From the NCBI GenBank assembly GCA_903828535.1, contig CAIKMN010000035.1:1-53938 (forward strand): a stretch of 53,938 nt of DNA. Direction: 5' to 3'. Below, one piece after another: positions 25,275 through 32,979 of the stretch. The translations under genes and the position numbers were made by a program. The stretch is from an uncultured Curvibacter sp. GTDB taxonomy: Bacteria; Pseudomonadota; Gammaproteobacteria; Burkholderiales; Burkholderiaceae_C. Each line of letters starts with the position of its first letter. Position 1 is the first letter of the stretch. The notes below the pieces were generated by a model that was not told where the DNA came from, ran no database searches, and was given only the letters and a program-made list of their open reading frames with translations.

Positions 25275-26345
25275 TTAAACCCCTAAACGCGATTGGAGTA
25301 AACGGCTGCTCGTGGTGTATTCCAGTCGCACGGTTTGATCTGGGAACACCCTCGCTGCTGCAGCGAATGCGGCCAAAGTGGCTTCGTGAAAGGCGCAGAC
25401 GATCAGTTTGCGTTTGCCGGGGTAATCATTGATGTCGCCAATGGCATAAATGCCTTCCAGATTGGTGGCCATGCTGGCGGGGTCCACCCTGATCTGGCGT
25501 TTGTGCATCGAAAGGCCCCAACCGGTCAATGGGCCGAGTCGGGGCGACAGGCCCAAGCAGACAAACAAGTCGTCCAAGGGCAATGTGACCTCGGTGTCGT
25601 CGGCTTTGGCGACCCGCAGCTGTTGGGAATCGAGGCCAATCGGTTGACCCAGCACCACTTGAATTTGCCCGTTTTCACGCAGGGCCGCCAAGGTTTTCAA
25701 TTCAGGCTCTGTGGCCTCGAATTCGTCTTTGCGGTGCACCAAGCTGACGCCCTTGACGGGGCTTTGTGCCAAGGTGATGGCCGTGGCGACGGCAAGACCT
25801 TCGTTGCCGACGACCACGCAACGGGCGTTTTTGAATCGGCTGGTTGAGTGGATGGGATTGCTTGGATCGAGATTGCCAATCGCTGCGGTATGAAGGTGCT
25901 GGGCATCGAAGCCCGCTTCCCCCTCTAACTTTAAAGTCCGGGGCACAAAGGCGCCCACACCAGCGGCGATGAACACCGTTCGGGCTTTGAAGACAGGGCC
26001 TGCTGCATCGGCCCCGCGGGTGCTGACGGTCCAAGCGTTCTGAGCGCTTTCTGAGGCGTCATTGCAGCGCATCAGACCGACCACTTCATGTCCAAAATGA
26101 AACTGCGGTGCAAAGGGCTTTATTTGTTCCAACAAGCGCTGGGTCAGCGCTAAGCCCGAGACGCAGGCGAGGGCGGGGATGTCGTAAATGGGTTTGTCGG
26201 GGTAGAGCGCCGCGCATTGGCCCCCGGCTTGGGGCAGCACATCGACCACGTGGCAGCGAATGCCTTGCAGCCCCAATTGAAAGACCTGAAACAAGCCCGC
26301 CGGGCCCGCCCCAATCACCAGGGCATCGGTCTCAACAGCGGGCAT
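25275..26345 (-). CDS. Thioredoxin-reductase-like ferredoxin-NADP+ reductase
   Basis: An FAD flavoprotein of 356 residues in the type 2 (YumC-like) ferredoxin/flavodoxin-NADP+ reductase family. The FAD motif GAGPAG is at residues 12-17, followed by CHVVDVLPQAGGQCAALYPDKPIYDIPA, the NADPH-binding segment VVGNEGLAVATAITLAQSP, and the closing FAD motif IYAIGDINDYPGKRKLI. There is no CxxC redox pair, separating it from thioredoxin reductases. It lies 39 bp downstream of fdxA, at the end of the cys cluster, and would reduce that ferredoxin with NADPH; the pair is a plausible electron source for the sulfite reductase. That link is inference from gene order. Confidence 0.92.
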   Translation of the reverse strand: MPAVETDALVIGAGPAGLFQVFQLGLQGIRCHVVDVLPQAGGQCAALYPDKPIYDIPALACVSGLALTQRLLEQIKPFAPQFHFGHEVVGLMRCNDASESAQNAWTVSTRGADAAGPVFKARTVFIAAGVGAFVPRTLKLEGEAGFDAQHLHTAAIGNLDPSNPIHSTSRFKNARCVVVGNEGLAVATAITLAQSPVKGVSLVHRKDEFEATEPELKTLAALRENGQIQVVLGQPIGLDSQQLRVAKADDTEVTLPLDDLFVCLGLSPRLGPLTGWGLSMHKRQIRVDPASMATNLEGIYAIGDINDYPGKRKLIVCAFHEATLAAFAAAARVFPDQTVRLEYTTSSRLLQSRLGV

Positions 26346-26384
26346 GAAATGGCCTTAAAAATGGGGTGGCCTTAAAGGGTGGGC

Positions 26385-26714
26385 TTAACGAATCAGGTTC
26401 GCCAGTTTGCCGGGTTTGTTCAACCAATCGTCGGCGTCGGCCGGCGCGGGCTTGCGCTTGGTGATGCTCTTCCAACCGCTGGCTTGGGCCAATTCGGCGT
26501 TCAACTTGATGAAGGCCAATTGGTCCTTGGGCAAGTCTTCTTCGGCGTAAATGGCGTTGGCTGGGCATTCAGGAATGCAGACCGCGCAATCGATGCATTC
26601 ATCGGGATCGATCACCAACATATTGGGGCCTTCGCGGAAGCAATCCACGGGGCACACATCCACGCAGTCGGTGAATTTACATTGGATACAGTTTTCAGAA
26701 ACGACGTGGGTCAT
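26385..26714 (-). CDS. fdxA: Ferredoxin FdxA (7Fe, [3Fe-4S][4Fe-4S])
   Basis: A 109-residue soluble electron carrier. The cysteines fit a seven-iron ferredoxin: Cys9, Cys12, Cys17, Cys21-Pro and Cys25 in the first half, and Cys40-x2-Cys43-x2-Cys46-x3-Cys50-Pro in the second. The C-terminal 45-residue extension ([20 protein letters not shown]) is typical of the FdxA group. It sits between cysN (42 bp upstream) and the ferredoxin reductase (39 bp downstream), all on the minus strand. In other Burkholderiales fdxA is often paired with this reductase alone; here the proximity to cysDN and cysI is suggestive of a redox supply. Confidence 0.96.
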   Translation of the reverse strand: MTHVVSENCIQCKFTDCVDVCPVDCFREGPNMLVIDPDECIDCAVCIPECPANAIYAEEDLPKDQLAFIKLNAELAQASGWKSITKRKPAPADADDWLNKPGKLANLIR

Positions 26715-26756
26715 GGTTTTTAAAGAAGGACTAGGGGGGTCGCAAAACGCTTGATT

Positions 26757-28049
26757 TTATTGGCTTTTCAGAACCAACACAGCGCCCGAGGTTTTGTGGC
26801 TGGCGGTGTCCACCAAAATCATCGCGCCCAGCGAGCGGGCTTGGGCAAAAGGCAAGGTGGCCAAGGGCTCTTGGAACGCCAGTTCAATGTGTCCAATCGT
26901 GTTGGGGGCCAATTGGCTGGCGGCTTCTTCGGCCAAGGTGTTGACGTTGAGTTGGTGCACGATGCGGCTCACCTTGGCCTTGACCCAACGGTGGCCGTGC
27001 AACGCCCAGTAGACGCGACCGTGCACCAAGGGTTCGTCGTCCATCCAAGCGACGGTGGCCAACAGTTGGCGCTCGGCCAGCAGTTTGCCCGGCTCTAACA
27101 ACCAGTCGCCCCTCGACACGTCGACCTCGCGGTCGAGAACGATGCCGGCACTGTGGCCGGCTTCGATGCCAGCAGGTTGGCGCGCATGGTCCAAAACCTG
27201 GGCGACGACGGCGGTCTGCCCGCTGGGCAAGACGCTGATGCTTTGGCCGGGCTTGACCGAACCGGCAGCGACACGGCCCCAAAAAACACGGCGGCCTTGG
27301 CTGGTGTCGGCCGAGCTTGAAAACTTTTCGACCCACTGCACTGGAAAGGCAAAGGGTTGCTCCACATCGGCATGGGTCACCGGGAGTTGTTCCAGCAACT
27401 CGAGCAGACTGGGGCCTTGGTAGCCGCACCAATCGGCCTGGGCATCGACCACGTTCCAGCCTTTGAGGGCCGAAACCGGAATCGTGGCGCGCACTTGGAT
27501 CTGGGCAGCTTGTGCAAAGCGCTGCAGTGCGCCGCTGATGTTGGCGTAAGCCAACGCCGGGTTGGCCACAGCGTCCAATTTGTTGACGGCAAAAACCAGC
27601 GAGGTGACGCGCAACAAATTGACCAAGAGGCTGTGTCGGCGCGTTTGTACCAGCAGTTCCAGTGCGGGGTTTTGCCAATCTAATTTGGTCGCGTCAACCA
27701 ACACCACAGCGGCGTCGGCACTGCTGGCCGCGGTCACCATGTTGCGGGTGTATTGTTCGTGGCCAGGGGCATCCCCAATGATGAACTTGCGCGTTTCAGT
27801 GGAGAAATAACGGTAAGCCACGTCAATGGTGATGCCTTGCTCTCGCTCGGCCGACAGGCCGTCGGTCAACAGCGCAAGGTCGGTTTCGCCTTGACGTTGC
27901 ACGCCCGCCAAGTGGTCTTGCAGCACGGCTTTGCTGTCGACCAGCAAGCGGCCAATGAGCGTGCTTTTGCCATCGTCGACCGAGCCGCAGGTGATGAAGC
28001 GCAGGGCGGGCTTGAGTTCAGTGGCATTCAAGGGGGTTGGGGTGCTCAT
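26757..28049 (-). CDS. cysN: Sulfate adenylyltransferase subunit 1 (GTPase)
   Basis: The GTP-hydrolysing subunit that drives sulfate activation to APS with CysD. The 430-residue product has an EF-Tu-like G domain: G1 GSVDDGKST at residues 22-30, G2 region GITIDVAYRYF, G3 DAPGHEQYTRN and G4 NKLD. Beta-barrel domains follow. No APS kinase (CysC) domain is fused, as the length shows. That fits a pathway reducing APS directly (see cysH). The ATG at 28049 shares one nucleotide with the cysD stop, so the two subunits are translationally coupled. Confidence 0.97.
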   Translation of the reverse strand: MSTPTPLNATELKPALRFITCGSVDDGKSTLIGRLLVDSKAVLQDHLAGVQRQGETDLALLTDGLSAEREQGITIDVAYRYFSTETRKFIIGDAPGHEQYTRNMVTAASSADAAVVLVDATKLDWQNPALELLVQTRRHSLLVNLLRVTSLVFAVNKLDAVANPALAYANISGALQRFAQAAQIQVRATIPVSALKGWNVVDAQADWCGYQGPSLLELLEQLPVTHADVEQPFAFPVQWVEKFSSSADTSQGRRVFWGRVAAGSVKPGQSISVLPSGQTAVVAQVLDHARQPAGIEAGHSAGIVLDREVDVSRGDWLLEPGKLLAERQLLATVAWMDDEPLVHGRVYWALHGHRWVKAKVSRIVHQLNVNTLAEEAASQLAPNTIGHIELAFQEPLATLPFAQARSLGAMILVDTASHKTSGAVLVLKSQ

Positions 28050-28987
28050 CAGAAATAACCGTCCTTCTTGCGTTTTTCCATGGAGGCGTCGGAGGTTTTA
28101 TCGTCCATGCGGGTGGCGCCACGTTCGCTCACGTCAGCGGCCAGGGTTTCAATCACGATGTCAGCGGGCGTGGCGGCGGTGCTTTCAACGGGGCAGGTGC
28201 AGGTGATGTCGCCGACGGTGCGGAAACGCACGTCGCGCAGTTGCACGGTTTCGCCGTCTTTGGCAGGGGTGAGTGGGGTCACCGGCACCAAGAGGCCACG
28301 GCGGTCGACCACGGGGCGTTGGTGCGTGTAATAAAGCGAGGGCAAGGCAATTTGCTCGCGGTCGATGTACTGCCAAACGTCAAGCTCGGTCCAGTTGCTG
28401 ATGGGGAACACGCGGAAGTGCTCACCAGGGGCCAAACGGGTGTTGAACAGCGTCCACAACTCGGGGCGCTGCGCCTTGGGCTGCCACTGGCCAAAGCTGT
28501 CGCGGTGCGAGAAAATTCGTTCCTTGGCGCGGGCTTTTTCTTCATCACGACGGGCGCCGCCAATCAGGGCATCAAAGCGGAATTCTTCGATGGCTTCGAG
28601 CAGCGTGACCGATTGGTGCACATTGCGCGATTCGCCGGGATGCGCCAAACGCACGGTGCCCCGCTTCATCGAGTCCTCGACGTTGCGAACGATCAATTCG
28701 GCTTGCAATTCCTGCGCGCGCGAGTCGCGGAAGTCGGTCACTTCCGGGAAGTTATGGCCGGTGTCAATCATCAACAGCGGGTACGGAATTCGGCCAATGC
28801 CAAAGGCTTTTTCAGCGCACTTCAACATCACCAGCGAGTCTTTTCCGCCAGAAAACAGCAGGGCTGGGCGCTCGAAAGCCGCAGCCACTTCGCGCAGGAT
28901 GAAGATGGTTTCTTCTTCGAGCGCATCGAGGTGAGCGGTGCTCAGTTTGTGAACAGTCAGTTCGTTCATTTCAGAAAGGTCAGTCAT
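28049..28987 (-). CDS. cysD: Sulfate adenylyltransferase subunit 2
   Basis: Catalytic subunit forming adenosine 5'-phosphosulfate from ATP and sulfate. The 312-residue product has the PP-loop SGGKDS at residues 46-51 (ALLFSGGKDSLVML), then IPYPLLMIDTGHNFPEVTDFRD, FDALIGGARRDEEKARAKERIFS, and the family-typical PISNWTELDVWQYI and CTCPVES near the C-terminus. It lies 27 bp after cysH and overlaps cysN by one nucleotide. Confidence 0.97.
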   Translation of the reverse strand: MTDLSEMNELTVHKLSTAHLDALEEETIFILREVAAAFERPALLFSGGKDSLVMLKCAEKAFGIGRIPYPLLMIDTGHNFPEVTDFRDSRAQELQAELIVRNVEDSMKRGTVRLAHPGESRNVHQSVTLLEAIEEFRFDALIGGARRDEEKARAKERIFSHRDSFGQWQPKAQRPELWTLFNTRLAPGEHFRVFPISNWTELDVWQYIDREQIALPSLYYTHQRPVVDRRGLLVPVTPLTPAKDGETVQLRDVRFRTVGDITCTCPVESTAATPADIVIETLAADVSERGATRMDDKTSDASMEKRKKDGYF

Positions 28988-29014
28988 AGGGGGTCGGGTG
29001 TCGGGGGGCCGTGA

Positions 29015-29782
29015 TCAGTGCGCCGCTTGGATAGGAATGACGCTTGCCACGTGCAAGCCGCATTCTTTGGCGGAGGCTTGTTCCCACCACCAGCGGCCGC
29101 TGCGGAAGTCTTCACCCAGGGTGACGGACCTCGTGCAGGGCGCGCAGCCGATGCTGGGGAAAAACGCATCGTGCAGCGGGTTGTAGGGCACGTTGTGCAG
29201 CTCAATGAAGCGCCAGACATCGCCTTGTGTCCAGTTGGCCAAGGGGTTGATCTTGGCGCGGCCACTTTGGGTATCGCTGGTGTCGATGTCGGGCACTTCG
29301 GCGCGGGCTTCGGATTGTTCGCGGCGCAGGCCCGCAATCCAAGCTTTTTTGCCGGCCAAGGCTTGCGCCAAGGGTTTCATTTTACGAATGTCGCAGCAGG
29401 TTTTGCGCAGTTCGATGCTTTGGTACATGGCCTCTTCGCCGTTCCTCGCCACGAAGTCGGCGGCTGCCTGTGAGTCGGGACGGTAGACCGAAAGTGGGAC
29501 GCCGTAATGGGCCTCTAAACGGGCCATTAAGGCCAAGGTTTCAGGGGGGAGCTTGCCGGTTTCCAGCACAAAGATGCTCAAGGCGGGGTGGCTCAGCCAG
29601 CCTGCTTGCTTCAAGAGTTCGGTGATGACCATGTCCTCCACCCCCAAGCTGGAGGCTTGGGTGACCAAGCCGCCGTCGCGGCTGAAGTCGGTGAGGGCGG
29701 ATTGGAGTAAAGCCAGGCTGTTTTGAACCTTTTGTTCAAAGTCTTGGGAGGCCTGATGGGCATAAAGAGAAATGGCGGACAT
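29015..29782 (-). CDS. cysH: Adenylyl-sulfate (APS) reductase
   Basis: Reduces activated sulfate to sulfite using thioredoxin or glutathione. The 255-residue product carries the two cysteine pairs that bind a [4Fe-4S] cluster, Cys129-Cys130 (KTCCDIRK) and Cys213/Cys216 (GCAPCTRSV), plus the catalytic Cys241 in ECGLH. The cluster marks it as APS-type rather than the PAPS reductase of enterobacteria, consistent with the absence of cysC nearby. Other landmarks are ASSLGVEDMVIT and the GRWWWEQ segment. It is flanked by DUF934 (20 bp) and cysD (27 bp). Confidence 0.96.
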   Translation of the reverse strand: MSAISLYAHQASQDFEQKVQNSLALLQSALTDFSRDGGLVTQASSLGVEDMVITELLKQAGWLSHPALSIFVLETGKLPPETLALMARLEAHYGVPLSVYRPDSQAAADFVARNGEEAMYQSIELRKTCCDIRKMKPLAQALAGKKAWIAGLRREQSEARAEVPDIDTSDTQSGRAKINPLANWTQGDVWRFIELHNVPYNPLHDAFFPSIGCAPCTRSVTLGEDFRSGRWWWEQASAKECGLHVASVIPIQAAH

Positions 29783-29802
29783 GGCTGCTTTTTGAGGGGC
29801 GA

Positions 29803-30165
29803 TCAGGAAAAAATGGCCTGTGGGTTCGACGCATCGGCTTGGTAAAAGCGGGCGTAGCGGTCAAATTGGGCTTGTGCATCGGTGGCATCCACCCCGGCCT
29901 TGAGGACCGCCACGTCAAAACCACAGCGGCTCATTTGCACCAGCTGGTCAATCAGCACATCACCGGTGGCGCGAATTTCGCCTTGAAAACCCAGGCGACG
30001 GCGGAGCCAAAAGGCTTGGCTGTAAGCGCGGCCATCGGTGAATTTGGGAAAGTGCAAATCCACTCGGTGGATGCCTTCGAGTGAGGCTTCGCGAGGATCC
30101 GCATCGTTGGGCAAACTCAGAACGCCCGCGTCCGGTTCAGGCAAGTTGGCAGTCAAAATTTTCAT
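29803..30165 (-). CDS. DUF934-family protein of sulfur assimilation
   Basis: A 120-residue protein of the DUF934 family, which in many proteobacteria is encoded between the sulfite reductase and cysH. It has the conserved DLHFPKFTDGRAYSQAFWLR and GDVLIDQLVQMSRCGFDVAV stretches. No catalytic motif is recognisable, and its molecular role is not established; genetic context points to sulfite or sulfate reduction. The start at 30165 gives the family N-terminus (KILTANLPEP); the longer frame to 30345 overlaps cysI and is not supported. Confidence 0.9.
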   Translation of the reverse strand: MKILTANLPEPDAGVLSLPNDADPREASLEGIHRVDLHFPKFTDGRAYSQAFWLRRRLGFQGEIRATGDVLIDQLVQMSRCGFDVAVLKAGVDATDAQAQFDRYARFYQADASNPQAIFS

Positions 30166-30226
30166 GGCAAAAAATCGCAGGGTGTATCGGTGAGTTTGAA
30201 TCGATGAACTTGAGTTCTGGACAGCG

Positions 30227-32077
30227 TTAAACCGACGCAGACGCGCTGTGGGCAGCGCCTCGTGCGGTTGAATGGCGAGCGCCATTGGCAGCGGTTTTGA
30301 ATGGCTCGTGGCCCACGCGGCGAAGGGTGGAGATGAAGTTCTCACCGGGAGCCCGATGGTCGCGGTAGGTGTTCAAAATGGCTTCCAGCACTTCGGGCAC
30401 TTCGTCGCTGGCAAAGGAGGGGCCCACCACCTTACCAGGCACAGCAGCACCACTCAAATCCGATCCATCAGAGCCGCCCAAGGTCACTTGGTACCACTCC
30501 TTGCCGTCTTTGTCGACACCCAAAATCCCAATGTGGCCGCTGTGGTGGTGCCCACACGAGTTGATGCACCCGCTGATGTGCAGGTCGATTTCGCCCAAGT
30601 CGTCGAGCTCGTCCAAATCTTGGTAACGCTCGGTGATGGCCTGTGCAATCGGCAGCGAACGGGCGTTGGCCAAAGCACAAAAATCGCCGCCGGGGCAGGC
30701 AATCATGTCGCTCAACAAATGCACGTTGGGGCTGGCCAAGCCGGCGGCTTTGGCGGCTTGATAAAGCGCTTGTAAATCAGCCGCGGCGACCCAAGGCAGC
30801 AAGATGTTTTGATCGTGGGTAACGCGGGCCTCACCGGCGCTGAAGCGGTCAACCAGGTCGGCCAGTTCGTTCAGCTGATCGGCACTGGCGTCACCGGGGT
30901 ATTGACCCCGCCGTTTGAAAGACAGCGTGACGGCGCGCAGTGCGGGGTTCTTGTGGGCGGCCACATTGCGAGCCATCCAACGGGCAAACAAAGGCTCGGC
31001 ATCCGCTGCTTGGCGCAGGGCTTGCTCAGTCGCTTCGGCGCTCTGTGGGTTGGGTTGATTTTGTAGAGCGGCTTTGAGTGGCGGCGGCACAAATGACGCG
31101 CTGATGCGGGCCAACTCGGACTCGGGGACGGTGTGAACGCCACCGTCGTGTTCCACAATTTGCTTGAACTCGGCCTCGACTTCGTCAAAATAGCGTTGGC
31201 CTTCGGCCTTCACCAAAATCTTGATGCGGGCTTTGTAGATGTTGTCGCGGCGACCGAAACGGTTGTAGACCCGAACGATGGCTTCGAGGTAATTCAAAAT
31301 TTGTTGCCAAGGCAAAAATTCGCGAATCAAGCTGCCAATGAGGGGCGTGCGGCCCATGCCGCCACCGACCCAAACTTTGAAGCCCAATTCGCCGGCCTCG
31401 TTCTTCACCACTTGCAATCCCACATCGTGCCAACCGATGGCCGCACGGTCTTCGGTGGCGCCAATGATGGCGATTTTGAATTTGCGCGGCAAAAAGGCGA
31501 ACTCAGGGTGCAAGGTGCTCCACTGGCGCATGATTTCTGCAAAGGGGCGAGGATCGGCCACCTCGTCGGGGGCAATTCCGGCGCGCTCGTCACTGGTGAT
31601 GTTGCGAATGCAGTTGCCGCTGGTTTGAATGCCGTGCATGTTGACGCTGGCCAACAGGTCCATCACATCGGCCGATTTGTCCAATGGAATCCAGTTGAAC
31701 TGCACGTTTTGGCGCGTCGTGAAGTGGGCATAGTGGGTCGGCAGAGGCGCGCTGCCATGGCCGACAGCACCGGCGGGCAGGTGCTGGCCAATTTGGCTTT
31801 GAGTGGCCATCGCTTGTTGCAGCAAGTCGGCGCTGGGGGCGTCAAAATCGCGAGCGATGGTGGCGAGTACACGCAGTTGAGCGCTTGACAACTCGCCGTA
31901 AGGCACCGCCACGCGCAACATGGGCGCATAGCGCTGCACATACCAGCCGTTTTGGAGGCGCAGGGGACGAAACTCTTCGTCGCTCAGTTTGCCGGCTTGC
32001 CAGCGGGTGAGTTGGTCGCGGTGTTGAGCGGCGCGGCTTTGAACAAATTGCCGATCAAATTCGGTGTATTGGTACAT
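30227..32077 (-). CDS. cysI: Assimilatory sulfite (nitrite/sulfite) reductase hemoprotein
   Basis: A siroheme/[4Fe-4S] protein of 616 residues reducing sulfite to sulfide. Siroheme-cluster cysteines are C-x5-C in IACPGGDFCALANARS and C-x3-C in SGCINSCGHHHSGHIG. The N-terminal half contains the nitrite/sulfite reductase ferredoxin-like repeat with HFTTRQNVQFNWI and GIQTSGNCIRNITSDERAG. No flavoprotein partner CysJ is adjacent, so the enzyme presumably draws electrons from ferredoxin (see fdxA and the reductase downstream). The C-terminus ends in a low-complexity Ala/Ser/His tail (NGARHSTARGAAHSASASV) longer than usual. It follows tauE by 18 bp. Confidence 0.94.
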   Translation of the reverse strand: MYQYTEFDRQFVQSRAAQHRDQLTRWQAGKLSDEEFRPLRLQNGWYVQRYAPMLRVAVPYGELSSAQLRVLATIARDFDAPSADLLQQAMATQSQIGQHLPAGAVGHGSAPLPTHYAHFTTRQNVQFNWIPLDKSADVMDLLASVNMHGIQTSGNCIRNITSDERAGIAPDEVADPRPFAEIMRQWSTLHPEFAFLPRKFKIAIIGATEDRAAIGWHDVGLQVVKNEAGELGFKVWVGGGMGRTPLIGSLIREFLPWQQILNYLEAIVRVYNRFGRRDNIYKARIKILVKAEGQRYFDEVEAEFKQIVEHDGGVHTVPESELARISASFVPPPLKAALQNQPNPQSAEATEQALRQAADAEPLFARWMARNVAAHKNPALRAVTLSFKRRGQYPGDASADQLNELADLVDRFSAGEARVTHDQNILLPWVAAADLQALYQAAKAAGLASPNVHLLSDMIACPGGDFCALANARSLPIAQAITERYQDLDELDDLGEIDLHISGCINSCGHHHSGHIGILGVDKDGKEWYQVTLGGSDGSDLSGAAVPGKVVGPSFASDEVPEVLEAILNTYRDHRAPGENFISTLRRVGHEPFKTAANGARHSTARGAAHSASASV

Positions 32078-32095
32078 CGTAGAAAAAATGAAAAA

Positions 32096-32887
32096 TTAAA
32101 TGGCCAGCAATTTGGTACCGGCATAAGCCAGCAACAAGGAAAGCAAACCCCTGATGACCCGCTCGGGTAATCGATGGGTCAGGTGGGAGCCAATCCAAAT
32201 ACCAGGCAAGCTACCCGCCAACAACTTGGCCAAAAGCAGCCAGTCTACTGTGCCCAGACCCGCGTGGCCCAATCCGGCCACCAAGGTCAAGGGTACCGCA
32301 TGGGCAATGTCGGCAGCCACGATGCGCGTCAAAGGCAGGCGAGGATAAACCATCATCAAGACCAACACCCCAATGGCGCCTGCGCCAACCGAGGTCAAGG
32401 TCACCAAGGTGCCAATGGCGGCGCCAAACAAAACGGGCAGCGCTGGGTGCAGGGGCCGTGTGGGTGCATGCGTCTGCGCGGCGGGCGCATGGGCGGGAGT
32501 GGACTGAGATTTTATGGCCTTGTAAAGGGTGGCCACCGCCGTCAGCATCAAGGCCACCCCCAAAGTGGTGGTCATGACATGTTGAACTTCGGGGTTGGTC
32601 GCGCCCAGTTGGTCCAACGCATAAAGTGTGACAAGACAGGCAGGAATGCTGCCCATCGCCATTTGGCCGACGACGATCCAGTCAATTCGTTTGGCTCGAG
32701 CCAACTGAACAGAACCGCCAAATTTGGTGCCCGCCGCAAATAACAAATCGGTGCCAATGGCCAAGTGCGGCTTCATGCCGAAGAAGAAAATCAAGATGGG
32801 CGTCATGAGCGAGCCACCGCCCACGCCGGTCAAACCAACCACCAAGCCCACAAATAAGCCTGCCAATGAAAACGCTAAATCTTGCAT
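32096..32887 (-). CDS. TauE/SafE (TSUP) family sulfite/anion exporter
   Basis: An inner-membrane protein of about 263 residues with eight or so helices in two repeats, each marked by a glycine-rich motif: LFVGLVVGLTGVGGGSLMTP near the start and GTLVTLTSVGAGAIGVLVLM in the second half. A polar His/Ala/Pro loop lies between. TSUP proteins move sulfite, sulfoacetate or other anions. As first gene of the sulfur assimilation operon it may vent toxic sulfite or import a sulfur compound. Start ATG at 32887 is preferred over an upstream TTG at 32896; neither has a clear ribosome-binding site. Confidence 0.92.
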   Translation of the reverse strand: MQDLAFSLAGLFVGLVVGLTGVGGGSLMTPILIFFFGMKPHLAIGTDLLFAAGTKFGGSVQLARAKRIDWIVVGQMAMGSIPACLVTLYALDQLGATNPEVQHVMTTTLGVALMLTAVATLYKAIKSQSTPAHAPAAQTHAPTRPLHPALPVLFGAAIGTLVTLTSVGAGAIGVLVLMMVYPRLPLTRIVAADIAHAVPLTLVAGLGHAGLGTVDWLLLAKLLAGSLPGIWIGSHLTHRLPERVIRGLLSLLLAYAGTKLLAI

Positions 32888-32934
32888 GGCGTGCAATGTA
32901 CGGGGCCAGCTTCAAAATCCAAAATACTTATTTA

Positions 32935-32952
32935 TTGGTTTTATATAACCAA
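32935..32952. promoter_or_regulatory. Inverted repeat, candidate operator of the tauE-cysI-cysHDN operon
   Basis: A perfect inverted repeat TTGGTT-TTATAT-AACCAA lies 48-65 nt upstream of tauE, in a very AT-rich stretch of an otherwise GC-rich intergenic region. It overlaps or adjoins TATA-like sequence on the minus strand (TTATATAAAAC) that could serve as a -10. Position and dyad form suit a regulator site; a LysR-type activator such as CysB is a natural candidate for a cys operon, but the site itself does not identify the protein. Confidence 0.5.
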
Positions 32953-32979
32953 AAATAATTAAGAGGCATTTTCTTTTTT

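Noticed and set aside
28037-29014. 325-codon plus-strand frame opposite cysD
   Set aside because: It covers cysD almost exactly and shows no family similarity. A shadow frame.
31133-31888. 251-codon plus-strand frame opposite cysI
   Set aside because: Opposite the conserved sulfite reductase; no domain or ribosome-binding site.
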